A stretch of 64,000 nt of DNA from SAR324 cluster bacterium (GCA_028281495.1 JANQJU010000034.1:52491-116490), one strand, 5' to 3'. Counted from the stretch's first letter, positions 25,586 to 36,700 are shown. Made by a program: numbers and translations. The notes: generated by a model from the sequence alone, not told the origin.

Positions 25586-26800
25586 CTACCCCGCTGCTTT
25601 GATGCTTTCCACCGGGGATTTATACAGCTCTTGTAAGGCCAAACTCGCTGCGCCGCGAGCCCAATCGGTATCAGTCCAATGGGGAATTACAATTTGGGTC
25701 GATTGGTAGATTTCAGGGTTGGTGTGTTTCTGAAGTGCTTCTTTTAAAGGACCCAAGAGGAGGTTTTCAGCACGTACTCCTTCCCCAGCGATGACAATTT
25801 TGGCCGGATTAAAAATTTGTACGAGGCCTGCGATTCCAAGCCCCAGTACTTCCCCAGCTTCCTTAAAAATCTGCTGCAAGGGGGCATTGCCTTGTTTGGC
25901 AAGTTCTGTGATTTCCTCAATCGTCAGCTCTTCTACTGAATCATGCTGCCATTCTCCGCGTTGGTGTGCCTCCACTGAGGCTGCTACGATGGCCGGATCG
26001 CTGGCATAGGCTTCAATGCAGCCCAATTTTCCACATCGACACGGTTTTCCTTCGGGACGAACCACCATGTGTCCAAATTCAGCGCCCACCCCGCGGTGTC
26101 CCCGATAGATGCGGTTGTGAACCACGATTCCCATACCAATACCGTGCTCCACCGTGATCACTAAAAAGTTGTCACACCCCTGACCCTGGCCAAACCATTG
26201 CTGAGCCAGTGTGACGGTATTGGCGTCGTTTTCTAAATACGTGCTGACTTTAAAGCGTTGAGCCACCGCGTCGCGAAGCGTGAGATTCCCTTTCTGATAC
26301 AACGGCGACCAATAACAAATGCCTCGTTCGCTATCTACAAATCCGGGGACACCGATACCAATGGCTGAAATATGGGAAATCTTGAGCTGAGCTTCGCTGA
26401 CACAATGCCGGATGCCGTCTTCGATCAAATCGGCAATCATCTCGCTTGTACAACGCTGGATGCGCACTGGAACCACCAAGGAGCTACATACTTCTGCCAT
26501 CAAATTGGTCACCGCAAAGCTTAGTTGATGGCTAGAAACTTTAACCCCCACCACATAACCGGCATCTGGATTTAAAGCCAGAAACACACGTCGTCTTCCC
26601 CGTTGCGTCGAATCTTCTATTTCTTTTTCGAAAATGATTCCTTGTTGGATCATGGACGCCGTGATGTTGGTTACCGCAGCCCGGCTCAACCCGGTCACAT
26701 TGGCGATTTCAATACGAGAAATCTGTCCTGAGTTACGGATCGTATTCAGAATATGAAACTGGTTGATCTCACGAATGAGTTCTCGATTGGCTGCGGTCAT
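25586..26800 (-). CDS. ROK-family transcriptional regulator, probable xylose repressor
   Basis: 404 residues from the ATG at 26800, preceded by AAGAGCCAC. An extra 14 codons to 26842 are less likely. Residues 1-70 are a winged helix-turn-helix (INQFHILNTIRNSGQISRIE, then NVTGLSRAAVTNITASMI). The ROK sugar-binding domain follows, with LENDANTVTLAQQWFG and a zinc site in EFGHMVV plus CRCGKLGCIEAYAS. XylR of Bacillus has this structure and releases DNA on binding xylose. Position directly upstream of xylA supports control of the xyl-tkt-tal operon. The ligand is inferred from context. Confidence 0.88.
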   Translation of the reverse strand: MTAANRELIREINQFHILNTIRNSGQISRIEIANVTGLSRAAVTNITASMIQQGIIFEKEIEDSTQRGRRRVFLALNPDAGYVVGVKVSSHQLSFAVTNLMAEVCSSLVVPVRIQRCTSEMIADLIEDGIRHCVSEAQLKISHISAIGIGVPGFVDSERGICYWSPLYQKGNLTLRDAVAQRFKVSTYLENDANTVTLAQQWFGQGQGCDNFLVITVEHGIGMGIVVHNRIYRGHRGVGAEFGHMVVRPEGKPCRCGKLGCIEAYASDPAIVAASVEAHQRGEWQHDSVEELTIEEITELAKQGNAPLQQIFKEAGEVLGLGIAGLVQIFNPAKIVIAGEGVRAENLLLGPLKEALQKHTNPEIYQSTQIVIPHWTDTDWARGAASLALQELYKSPVESIKAAG

Positions 26801-26917
26801 GTGGCTCTTTTGGAAATGAAAGAAAATTGTATGCCGGAGCATACGTTGTTCTAGAAACTTACAAGGAATTTTCTGTTTAGGAAAGTAATTAATTTTTTAA
26901 GAAAATCAAATCGAACA

Positions 26918-28081
26918 TCAAGTCACCTGAAGCCCAACCAATGTGACATCGTCGTTGTAATCCGGTTGTCCCGAATAGGCCAGTGCGTCGGCATACAAGG
27001 AATCGATGATTTCCTCGATTGTAAGGTTTTGATGATTTAGCAAAAATTCTTTGATTCGTTTGAAACCATACATTCGAAAATCGTCGGTGCTGACTTCAAG
27101 AATACCGTCAGTATAGAGCAAAAGCCGGTCCCCTGATTGCAAGCTCACCAAGCCTCTATCAAGCGTGACAACGTGATTGGGAAACATACCAAGAACAATA
27201 CCTCCTTGAGGCAATGTGATGATTTCTTCGGCAGGGGGGCGGACTAAAAAACCGGGGGGGTGCCCCATGCTTGCGTAGATCAAGCTGTTGTTCTGCAAAT
27301 TGTAAATGCAGTAAAATACAGTAGAAAACTTTCCTTCTGGCATGAACTCCAACAACGCATTATTCACGGCTCGAATGGTGGAGACGACATCGCGTTTTTT
27401 TGGAGCGAAGGTTTTAAACAGTCCCGACATCATAGAACACAATAAGGCTGCGGAAATACCATGCCCGGATACATCTGCGAGCAGAATCCCGAGGTGTTGA
27501 TCGTCCAGCTCAAAAAAATCATACAAATCTCCGCCGATGTGCTGCATCGGTTTGTATTTGGCAGCCAATCGACATCCTGGTATCTGAGGCATTTGTCGAG
27601 GAAGTAAGGAAAGCTGAATGCCTCTGGCTTCCTCCAATTCCTCCAAAATTTGGGCATGAAGCTCCTGGAGTTCGTTATGTGCTTTTGCAATCTCACGTTT
27701 GTTTTGATCGAGTTCCAAAAACACGCGAACTTTACTTTTCAAGATATGCGGATCGATTGGCTTGAAAAGATAATCCACCGCACCCGACTCATATCCTCTG
27801 AAAATATGCCGCTGCTCTTTACTAATTGCCGTTACAAAAATAATTGGTAAGCTCCTCGTCTTTTCCAAAGACCGCAGCAATTCAGCGGTCTCAAATCCAT
27901 CCATTTCGGGCATTTGCACATCCAACAAAATCAGCGCAAATTCTTCTTCCACGCACCGCTTGAGAGCTTCGGCTCCTGAGTTGGCAGTGACCGTGCGCAC
28001 GTCGAAGTCTTCGAGAATGTGCTCAAGGGCCAATAGATTTTCCGGTCGATCATCTACAAGCAATATGGTTGAGGAGTTCAT
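26918..28081 (-). CDS. Response regulator with RsbU/SpoIIE-type PP2C phosphatase output
   Basis: 387 residues. Receiver domain at 1-125 with phospho-acceptor Asp54 in LILLDVQMPEMDG and Lys in DYLFKPID. A coiled-coil linker spans about 130-165. The phosphatase domain has GGDLYDFFELDD and LLADVSGHGISAAL with metal-binding Asp residues, and ends in PDYNDDVTLVGLQV. Such proteins dephosphorylate an anti-sigma-factor antagonist when activated by a kinase. The hybrid kinase two genes upstream is the obvious partner. No anti-sigma factor or antagonist gene is in the window. Confidence 0.92.
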   Translation of the reverse strand: MNSSTILLVDDRPENLLALEHILEDFDVRTVTANSGAEALKRCVEEEFALILLDVQMPEMDGFETAELLRSLEKTRSLPIIFVTAISKEQRHIFRGYESGAVDYLFKPIDPHILKSKVRVFLELDQNKREIAKAHNELQELHAQILEELEEARGIQLSLLPRQMPQIPGCRLAAKYKPMQHIGGDLYDFFELDDQHLGILLADVSGHGISAALLCSMMSGLFKTFAPKKRDVVSTIRAVNNALLEFMPEGKFSTVFYCIYNLQNNSLIYASMGHPPGFLVRPPAEEIITLPQGGIVLGMFPNHVVTLDRGLVSLQSGDRLLLYTDGILEVSTDDFRMYGFKRIKEFLLNHQNLTIEEIIDSLYADALAYSGQPDYNDDVTLVGLQVT

Positions 28082-28129
28082 GGAACCTCGTTTTTATCAA
28101 GACATGCAGGAATCCAACAAGTGTGTGCC

Positions 28130-28960
28130 CTAAGGCAACTCACATTTTCGGTAGATCTTCGTTTGTTTATGGAAAGCATCGAACCCAGCCTCCTTGGGGG
28201 AAAATTGAATACTTTCTTGGGATCCTAAACCAAGAAAGCCATCTCGGCACAAACTTTGATGAAAGAGTCCCAAGACTCGACTTTTGAGTGTCGAATTGAA
28301 ATAGATCAGCACGTTTCGACAGGTGATCAATTGCATTTCGTTGAACACTTCGTCGGTTGCTAGATTGTGTTGAGCAAACACAATGTTGTCTCGAAGCTCC
28401 GGATCTAAAATCGCCGATTGATGATCGGCAGTATAGTAGTCGGTAAACGATTGCAGGCCTCCCGCTTGCTGATAGTTTCCCGTGTAAACTTGGATCGATT
28501 TCACAGGATAAATCCCAACTTTGGCTGTTTCTACGGAATGTGCGTTGAAGTCGGTCGCATAGATCTGTGACCGGTCGTACAATCCTTCTTCTTTGAGAAG
28601 AATGGCCAACGAGTAAACTTCCTCTCCGGTTGAGCATCCGGGCACCCAAATTCGGATAAATGGGTAGGTTCTCAAAAAAGGAAACACTTCTTCACGAAGG
28701 ACCCGAAAAAACATGGGATCGCGAAACATCGATGTGACAGAGATCGAACAATCTTGAAGGACTGTTTCAAAAAACGGTTTGTCGCGCAGAATCCGGTGCA
28801 TCATTGCAGGCAAGTTGTCCAATCCCGAAAGGCCGACACGTCGCCAGAGGCGTCGTTTGATGGAACCTCGGGCATAATTCCGAAAGTCATAGCCATATTT
28901 TCGATGGATGGCTTCTAAGAGCAGATCCAACTCAATTTCTTCTTCTTCCGAGCTTTCCAT
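28130..28960 (-). CDS. CheR-type protein glutamate methyltransferase
   Basis: 276 residues. The N-terminal helical CheR domain is at about 10-75. The SAM-binding domain shows IWVPGCSTGEEVYSLAILL, then IYATDFNAHSVETAK, and ITCRNVLIYFN, all standard for CheR. The acceptor would be a chemoreceptor or the receptor-like sensor of the neighbouring kinase. The start lies 23 bases after the kinase stop and the end 48 bases before the RsbU-type gene. No cheB or cheA is here, so this probably belongs to a dedicated signalling set, not the main chemotaxis operon. Confidence 0.92.
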   Translation of the reverse strand: MESSEEEEIELDLLLEAIHRKYGYDFRNYARGSIKRRLWRRVGLSGLDNLPAMMHRILRDKPFFETVLQDCSISVTSMFRDPMFFRVLREEVFPFLRTYPFIRIWVPGCSTGEEVYSLAILLKEEGLYDRSQIYATDFNAHSVETAKVGIYPVKSIQVYTGNYQQAGGLQSFTDYYTADHQSAILDPELRDNIVFAQHNLATDEVFNEMQLITCRNVLIYFNSTLKSRVLGLFHQSLCRDGFLGLGSQESIQFSPKEAGFDAFHKQTKIYRKCELP

Positions 28961-28983
28961 TTAGGCCTTGCTAGGCTCGATTT

Positions 28984-31900
28984 CTATTGTGACAGCCACA
29001 CTCGAATCAGTGAGAACAACTTTTGAAAATCTACCGGCTTGGGCAGATAATCATTAGCTCCCGCTTGCAAGCACTTTTCGCGGTCCTCCTTCATGGCTTT
29101 TGCTGTCAATGCAATGATCGGCATCGATTTGAAATTTGGAAGTTGACGGATGGCCTGCATGGTTTCGTATCCGTCCATTTCCGGCATCATGATATCCATC
29201 AGCACCAAATCGATAGCCCCGTCTTCATGGAGGCGTTCCAAGGCCTTTTTGCCATCAAAGGCTTGAACGATGCGCATGCCTTTTTCTTCAAGGCGATGTG
29301 AAAGCGCAAACGAGTTCCGCACGTCATCATCAACAACCAGGATGGTTTTCCCATCTAAAGTGGGGTTGTCTTCATAGGTCTTACGAAACATCCGCTCCTG
29401 CTCTTTAGGCAGATCCGTTTCGACCCGATGCAGAAACAACTGAATCTCTTGCAACAGTCGCTCTGTCGATTTGGAGCCTTTGATGATGATGCTTTCCGCA
29501 TAGTGACGAAGCCGGGCTTCTTCTTCTTGAGTGAGGTCTTGCCCTGTGTAAACCACTACCGGAGGCGAGCGAACTTCCGATTCGGCTTCTAGTTTCTCCA
29601 GCAATTCCAACCCCGACATCCCAGGAAGTCCCAAATCCAAAACAATGCAATCGAAGTCTCGGGACTGGAGCAATTGATAAGCTTCCTCTCCAGAGGCTAC
29701 TGCCACGGGTTCTACCTGCTTTCCTGCGATCATCGAGACCAAGCTATCGCGCAAATTGTCATTGTTTTCGATTAACAGCACATGATGAATTTTATTCGCT
29801 AACGTGGATTCTATTTTCTGCAATGCGGATTCCAATTGCTCCTGATGCACCGGCTTCGTTAGAAAGCCAATCGCCCCCATACGAATGGCTTTTTGATCCT
29901 CATCCAATACTGAAATGAAATGAACAGGAATCGCCCGCGTTTGAGGCGAGGCCTGGAGGGCATCCATCACCGACCATCCGTCCATTTCTGGAAGGTTCAC
30001 ATCCAAAATGATGGCATCGGGATGATGGTGTTGAGCCAATTGCAAACCCGTATCTCCCGAATGGGCCACCAGACCTTTGAAACCATGATCTCGGGCCAAA
30101 TCCAAAACAATCTGAGCAAACCGGGTGTCGTCCTCCACAATCAAAAGGCTCCGATCTTGGCGAGTGAGGCGCTCGCGATCATCGACAACAGGCTTCTCGA
30201 CCGGCAATACGGGTTGAGCAGGAGCAACCGAAGGAGCGGTTTCCAAAGAATTCCCAGGAGCAACTGGAGAGGCATCCTCACTACCTTCCGGCGGTTGGAA
30301 CGGCAGATATAGAGTGAAAGTGCTGCCCTGGCCCGATTCACTCTTCAGTTTGATCAACCCACCCAAGGCCTTGGAGAGTTCTCTGGAAATGGAAAGCCCC
30401 AGGCCGGTACCCCCGAAAGTGCGGCTGGTGCTGCCATCGGCTTGTTGAAAAGCCTCAAAGATTAGCTTTTGTTTATCTTGTGGGATGCCAATGCCAGTAT
30501 CGATCACTGACAGTGCAATTGTTTTTTGAGGGACTAATTCGGTATCCGGAAACCGCGTGTCAGGAGGAGGAGCAAATGCTCGAAACGTCACACTGCCTTC
30601 CCGTGTGAACTTGATCGCATTGGAAATAAAATTTTTGATGATCTGCTCCACTCGCTGCTGATCCGAAAATATTTGATCTGGCAAGCCTTCCATCAATTCC
30701 ACATTCAGCGTAAGCCCTTTGTCTTCCGCAACATGTTGAAAATGGCTTTGAACATAGGCCGACAAGTCGGTCAACCGGTATTCGCTGAAGTTCATTTGCA
30801 GCTTGCCTGATTCCACCTTACTCAGGTCGAGAATGTCGTTGATCAAATTCAACAGTTCAGTGCCGCTACTGTGTATCGTTGTCGCAAACTTGACCTGTTT
30901 TTCGGTGAGGTTGTCGTCTTTGTTCTGGGAAAGGCTTTCGGCCAGTAGCAAGAGGCTGTTGAGCGGTGTCCGAAGTTCATGTGACATATTGGCCAAAAAT
31001 TCCGATTTATAGCGGCTGCTCAGTTCCAGCGCATCGGCTTTGTCTTCGAGTTCTTGACGAATGCCTTCCAATTCTTGGTTTTGTTTAACAATTTCCTCTT
31101 GCTGAATTTCCAAAGTGCGCGTTTTTCCTTCCAACTCTTGATTGGCAGCTTGAAGTTCTTCTTGTTGGGCTTGAAGTTCTTCTTCTGAAGCTTTTAAGGC
31201 ATGAGTCTGCTTCTCCAATTCTTCATTCACGTCTTGAAGAGCGGATTGTTGTGCCTTCAGTTCTTCGGATTGCCGACGGGTTTCTTCGAGCAACACTCGT
31301 TGCCCATGCCGGGCTTGGGCGGAACTGATGCTGATGGCAATGCTCTCGGAAACCTGTTCCAACCAATCGATCTCGTTTGAGTCCAATTCCCTTATGGTCC
31401 CCAATTCCAGCACACCCATGAGCTCCTCCGAATGAATCAAAGGGACAACAACAATGTGACTTGGGTTGGATTCTCCGGTTCCAGAAACAATCTTAAATGG
31501 GATGTGATCGTCCGGCACGTTGGCAAACACGATGGTTTGTTTTTCCAAAGCCGCTTGCCCCACCAAACCCTCACCAAATGCAATCTCGTTGTAGTTGTGT
31601 CGACGCTTTTGATAGGCATAGCTGCTGATCAACTTGAGCCGTTCCTCGTCTGTCACAACGAAAACCACTCCTATTTGAGCATTCAGATATTTGGACAAAA
31701 AATTGATGGTTTTTTGCATCAGCAAATCTAACTCTTGATCCCCTCTCAATTTTTCGTTCAGTTCGCCCTGACCTCGACGAAACCAATTCTGTTGTTCATT
31801 GGTTTCGGTCATACTTTGTAAATTGGAGAGCATACCATTGAGGGCTTGCCCCAATCGATCTTTCGGACTTTTGACACGGAGGGTCTGATGATAATCGCCT

Positions 31901-32643
31901 TTTGCCACCCGCTCTGCAACATTGGTCACTTCTTGAAACGTGGAAACCATACGCTGCATGGCTTTCAGCAGTTTTCCGGTTTCATCGTGCGTGGAAGGGT
32001 TCAGTTCGACATTCAAATCTCCTTCGGAAAGAAGGTACGCTGCTCGGATCGCTTGGTGTAAAGGGGAGGTGATGGAGCGTATGAAAAAACTGCTCACGAT
32101 TAATACCAAGAACAAGAACAGAACGATCATTCCTACGACAATCCAAAACAGATTGGCAATTGGATCGACCACTTCATCGAATTCCATCGCCAAAACCAGA
32201 TACCATTGGTGGGGTTCATGGTGCAAAAAAGCAGCGACCCAATCCTTTTGGTCGAAACTGAATTCCATCACCCCATTTTTTTTGTTGGTGATCTCGATTG
32301 CAAAATCCAAATTTTGTATCTGATCTCCACGAAATGCTTCGGGACCTACCAAAACGGACCGTTTCTGATTCATCAAAAAAGCGAACCCGGTTTCCCCAAC
32401 ATGAATCGATTTGATTTCGTCAGCGATCAGTTCCGCCAACACGGTTTCCTCAGTCCCATCGGGAAGAATTGACAAAATGTCCACGATTTGTGCCAGTTTG
32501 AACTGGGCCGTGTCTCTTAAGCGAGCTTCGGCCATGGCCTCAAGCGCATTGCTGGAGAGCCAATAGTTCAGCAGTCCTGTGACCACCAAAGGAACGGTTA
32601 CCAAAAAAAACGAGAACAGAACGAGTCGGCTTTGGAGATTCAT
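28984..32643 (-). CDS. Hybrid sensor histidine kinase with GAF and three receiver domains
   Basis: 1219 residues. Transmembrane helices at about 8-28 and 165-190 frame a periplasmic sensor, and a HAMP domain follows. A GAF domain (about 300-440) and a long Gln/Glu coiled coil (450-545) come next. The kinase core has the H-box HELRTPLNS with His555, then the ATPase domain (NFISNAIKFT, DTGIGIP, GTGLGLSI). Three receivers end the protein: LLIVEDD with Asp near 879, LLIENND with Asp near 1001, and LVVDDD with Asp near 1147. The second lacks one of the usual acidic-pocket residues. It is coupled to the gene upstream (3-base gap). Confidence 0.93.
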   Translation of the reverse strand: MNLQSRLVLFSFFLVTVPLVVTGLLNYWLSSNALEAMAEARLRDTAQFKLAQIVDILSILPDGTEETVLAELIADEIKSIHVGETGFAFLMNQKRSVLVGPEAFRGDQIQNLDFAIEITNKKNGVMEFSFDQKDWVAAFLHHEPHQWYLVLAMEFDEVVDPIANLFWIVVGMIVLFLFLVLIVSSFFIRSITSPLHQAIRAAYLLSEGDLNVELNPSTHDETGKLLKAMQRMVSTFQEVTNVAERVAKGDYHQTLRVKSPKDRLGQALNGMLSNLQSMTETNEQQNWFRRGQGELNEKLRGDQELDLLMQKTINFLSKYLNAQIGVVFVVTDEERLKLISSYAYQKRRHNYNEIAFGEGLVGQAALEKQTIVFANVPDDHIPFKIVSGTGESNPSHIVVVPLIHSEELMGVLELGTIRELDSNEIDWLEQVSESIAISISSAQARHGQRVLLEETRRQSEELKAQQSALQDVNEELEKQTHALKASEEELQAQQEELQAANQELEGKTRTLEIQQEEIVKQNQELEGIRQELEDKADALELSSRYKSEFLANMSHELRTPLNSLLLLAESLSQNKDDNLTEKQVKFATTIHSSGTELLNLINDILDLSKVESGKLQMNFSEYRLTDLSAYVQSHFQHVAEDKGLTLNVELMEGLPDQIFSDQQRVEQIIKNFISNAIKFTREGSVTFRAFAPPPDTRFPDTELVPQKTIALSVIDTGIGIPQDKQKLIFEAFQQADGSTSRTFGGTGLGLSISRELSKALGGLIKLKSESGQGSTFTLYLPFQPPEGSEDASPVAPGNSLETAPSVAPAQPVLPVEKPVVDDRERLTRQDRSLLIVEDDTRFAQIVLDLARDHGFKGLVAHSGDTGLQLAQHHHPDAIILDVNLPEMDGWSVMDALQASPQTRAIPVHFISVLDEDQKAIRMGAIGFLTKPVHQEQLESALQKIESTLANKIHHVLLIENNDNLRDSLVSMIAGKQVEPVAVASGEEAYQLLQSRDFDCIVLDLGLPGMSGLELLEKLEAESEVRSPPVVVYTGQDLTQEEEARLRHYAESIIIKGSKSTERLLQEIQLFLHRVETDLPKEQERMFRKTYEDNPTLDGKTILVVDDDVRNSFALSHRLEEKGMRIVQAFDGKKALERLHEDGAIDLVLMDIMMPEMDGYETMQAIRQLPNFKSMPIIALTAKAMKEDREKCLQAGANDYLPKPVDFQKLFSLIRVWLSQ

Positions 32644-32646
32644 GGC

Positions 32647-33315
32647 TCACTTGGAATTCATTTTTTGGGTTAGCATTTCCAAAATTTGCAGTTGTTCTAG
32701 GGTTTGATCGGCATTTTTTGCATCAGCAGCGATTTCCAGAGCTTCCAAGGATTCAAAGAATTGGTTTACGGTCTCTTTGGATACTCCTTTGTTGATCAAT
32801 GAATTTTCAATGAGTTTGACCATTGAATTCATTTCCTCAACTTCATCTTCAATGTCCTCATAGTCCAATTCTTCTTTGTATTCGTCCAATTCCTCGGCAA
32901 ACGCTTCCATCGCCGGATGTTTTTGATAATCAAACCAGTCTACAAACTCGACCACCAGCCCTTGAAATAACTTCTGTGAATCTAGTGCCTTGCTGCGGTC
33001 TTTAGCCTTTAATTGCTTTTCATAATCTTTAAGCAAAAAACCAAACTGTCGGATTTTATTTCTATTTTCTGCACTGCCTGCTGCTTTTAACAAAGTTGGC
33101 AACACGGTGGCATATTCGGCACTCATGGAATTCAGCTCTTTTGAGGCGTCGTCCCACCGATCGTCGCGATAAGCTTCCTCAATCTCCGAATTTTTTAGCA
33201 TCATGAACTTTAAAGGCTCTGGCAGTGGATTGGCTGCCCAAACGGTGCTGCTCCAGAAACACAGAATGAGCCAAGCCCCCCATTTGAGATACGATCTTTT
33301 TTTATCATTCCTCAT
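32647..33315 (-). CDS. Secreted helical protein of unknown function
   Basis: 222 residues, no family recognised. Signal peptide ends near STVWAANP. The mature chain is almost all charged helix, very acidic at about 135-165 (EELDEYKEELDYEDIEDEVE). AAAGGAACCAC precedes the start. Only 3 bases separate its stop from the start of the hybrid kinase, so it is coupled to it and may be a periplasmic partner of that sensor. This role is inferred from position only. Confidence 0.7.
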   Translation of the reverse strand: MRNDKKRSYLKWGAWLILCFWSSTVWAANPLPEPLKFMMLKNSEIEEAYRDDRWDDASKELNSMSAEYATVLPTLLKAAGSAENRNKIRQFGFLLKDYEKQLKAKDRSKALDSQKLFQGLVVEFVDWFDYQKHPAMEAFAEELDEYKEELDYEDIEDEVEEMNSMVKLIENSLINKGVSKETVNQFFESLEALEIAADAKNADQTLEQLQILEMLTQKMNSK

Positions 33316-33633
33316 GTGGTTCCTTTCTTTTGTCAGGATCGAATCCTATTTTGTTAAATTGATACAACAACTTAATGACGTTCTCCTCTTATACACGGCA
33401 ATTCTCAAGTGTTTACAGCACCGTTCCATCTGAAGACTTTATGAAGCTTGCCTTTAGAATTTACTAACTTTGTATCAAGTTAAGGAGCATTATACAGTTA
33501 GGCTGAACCTGAATGTTAGCCGACCGCAAATAAGAGGTTTTGCAGGTTAGAATTGCATTAAAGCGACATCGGCAGTGGGGGCCAGGAAGGGGGAGGGGAA
33601 TGATTGGAATTGGAAAGTATCCGTGAGGAGATA
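33316..33633. other. Intergenic stretch without a gene
   Basis: Between the amylase end and the start of the signalling operon. It must hold the operon's promoter, but no clear promoter hexamers or coding frame stood out. The hairpin at 33634-33663 lies at its left edge. Confidence 0.4.
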
Positions 33634-33663
33634 GTGGCCTTCCACCCGAATGAGGAAGGCCAC
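33634..33663 (-). terminator. Hairpin downstream of the amylase gene
   Basis: Perfect 10-base arms GTGGCCTTCC (33634-33643) and GGAAGGCCAC (33654-33663) around a 10-base loop, 52 bases after the amylase stop. Stable GC-rich stem suggests a terminator. The sequence after it in the leftward direction is only moderately U-rich. Confidence 0.55.
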
Positions 33664-33715
33664 TGACACGATGTTAAACTGAAGTAGTTAAAACTGAAAC
33701 AATGTCAGTACGACA

Positions 33716-36700
33716 TCACTGCCTGCTTACCGTTAATGTGGGTGCACTGGAATCAGAGGCATCCACCGTGAATTTATAGGACCCCGCCTCGGTAATCGTG
33801 ATTGTCAAATTACCGGAGGTTGCGCTGGCAGAGAGCGTTTTGGCCGTATCCAAGGTCACGGTTCCATCGTCACCATCAGCGGCTCCGAAGTTGGTTTCAG
33901 CAGTCCAATTCGCATCAGCCACTTTGAATTCGTAACTGCCTGCCGCCACGTCAGTCGTTAATGAGAACACGTTATTGCCATCGTATGCCACTTGGTTGGT
34001 CGAATCCGTGCCGTCCCACATATTGGCAACAATCGTTCCTCTGACATACAGACGGGTGTTGAACGTTCCCAGGTCTTCGGTAGCTCCACTAAAGCTCACA
34101 CTCAAATCGGGTGTGGCGGTGTTCGTGGCATCCAAAGAAAACAGATACTCGCCGGTGCTGGTTGCATTGAAGTTCAACGAGGTGTTGCCCGATGCCAAGG
34201 TGGTAGTGGTTCCTAAAGTGAGTGTCGCTGACTCAGCACTAACAGCTCCAAAGCTCACGCTACCTGTGTCTGCTAGGTCGCCGATTGTGAACGTCTGAGT
34301 CCCGGTGCTGTTCAGGGTGACTGTAGATTGATAGAGGTTGCCGCCTTGGAAAATGAGGGTATTTCCGTCCAAACCTCCTTTGAGTTCCACGTCAGTGTTT
34401 AATGGTCCCAATAGACGTTCCAATCGATAGAAGTTAAATCGACTATCTGCTGTGTCACCAGGATATGAGAAGAAATGGAAGCGATACAATCCATTCTCCC
34501 CGGTACCGATATTAAGTATCAGGTTCCCCGGATTGGCCCCTAAGGTGATTCCATCGTTGGAGAATGGGCGGCCAAAATTGTAGACAGCCCAGGTTTCATC
34601 GGCGAACTTGTGTTCGATGATCCCCACGGAAAGTGCAATATCTCGAACCAAGGTATAGTTCCCTACGTAAGACATCGGATCGTCGGTTCCCCAACCATTC
34701 ATCCCACCACGAGCATAAATGGTCGTGGATCCAAACGGATTTTCCGCCGAATCATCACGAGCCAACGTGTTGGGAAGGGTAGAATCCGCATCGTAATTGT
34801 TGGTGCCTGAGACTTGACCTGAATTGTTGACGTACAATTCCGCTACGAGATTGCCACTTCCATCGTCAACTGCAACTGGGAAGACGTCAGCCTTCAGATT
34901 GATGGTCACCGGAACATCAAAATCGAAGGTATCGCCGTTGGGTGTTTCGAAAAACAATGTGAATGTGTCATCTCCAGCATTCCAGGTGAAGGTCAGGGTC
35001 GAGTCATTAGAGTCCAAGCTCGAAGGAAAGACCACGTAGCCGGTATTGCTGATTCCATAAGCCGAGGTTCGGCTATTTCCATTTTCGTAATGAACCGTTA
35101 CTGTCGGCAATCGGCTATCCACCACTGCAGCCACGGTATTGGTTTGAGTGTTGCCGGAAATATCCGCGACCCGTGCCCGGAAATTGATTGCCGTGTTGTT
35201 GGCCAGATCTGAAGCCTGATAATAGATGCTATAGGGCGGTGTATAATCCGTTCCCAAGGTTTGAAAAGAGCCATCGCTGACTTGAACTTCAAATGTCACC
35301 GCAGCAAACGCAGTGGTATCCACATCTGCCGTCACTTGAAGTCGGCCCGAAATCACTTCGCTGGCTACTGGGGACGTGATGGTTACCGTCGGTGCTTCGG
35401 TGCTTCCTGGGATCGTTGTTTCTGCTCTATAGATCACAAAGTCTAAGGCGGGCACTGAAACAGTGATTTGACCCGAAGCATCCGTAGTCAAAGCTGCATT
35501 ATCAGCAGGATAAACGGCGGTATAAGTGGTATTGGCGTTGTAGGTGGAAAAGGTTGCCGTTGTGGTTGCTAGGTCATTATTAAAGGCAGCCACATATTCC
35601 ACTCTTTCATCAACATCCATCCGTGAAAATGCGTAGATTCCAGTCGTCTCTTGACTATAGCGATTCAAGTGAATGCCACGTCGCAACGCTTTGTGTGCTT
35701 GATAGATTTCTCCATATTGCTTGAGAGCTACGTAGATCGGATGAGACGTGTTGAAGTTGTCGTCAGCCGTTGTGGCATCGGTTCCCAATAGGTTGTTGTC
35801 GTTGTATTCGTCCACAACACTAGGGAACATATTTTCACGAGACAATTGGTCCCCTCCGTCTCCGGTGAATCCTTGCTCACTTCCGTAATAAATCACAGGC
35901 ACCCCTCGTCCGAAATACATGAGCGCATGAGCGATCAGAGAGCGCTTGAGTTTGTTTTCTTCAGATTCGTCTCCGCTATTCAGTTCGATGAAGTAACCGA
36001 TTCTTCCCGTGTCGTGATTGCCAACAAAGTTCATCATCAGATTCGCATCACTGTCCGTATCAATGTAATAGTCATCGTTATCATAGTGGTTCGCGAGCTG
36101 ACGGGTCGTCCCTGGTTGCGCGAAGGCCCCTTGGGAAGCTCCCTGGAAACTGAAATCCAATAAGGAAGGCAACGCTCCTTCAGTGGTATAAGTACTCATG
36201 AAACTTGGCTGCGCATCAAAGACCTCTCCAAACATAAAAAATTCAGGCACTCCTACCGATCTGGCGTGCTCTTTGATTGCAGGAGCAAACTGCTGCCAAA
36301 ATTCGATGTTAACGTGCTTCACCGTGTCGATGCGGAATCCGTCGATTTTGTAATCCGTGATCCATTTTTTGAAGATTTCAATCATACCTTCAACCACTTC
36401 TGGATCTTCCGTATACACATCATCTAAGCCGAAAAAATCACCGTTCAACGAGTTTTCTCCGGTAAATGTGGAGTCACCGCGATTGTGGTAATTCTTGACA
36501 TCATTCAACCAAGCTGGATTTTTGACATTTTCTAATCCGGTAGGAATGAAAGTGGTGTAGGCCCAATCCGGGTCGGTGATTAGTGCAAAGTTTTCCGCAG
36601 TGAGTACTGTGGGATCAAATCCTTCATTGATCGGATCTCCTGTTGGTGTTCCTTTTGTGGTGTAAGGATAGTCGGCAATGCTTCGATAAGTACATTCGCC

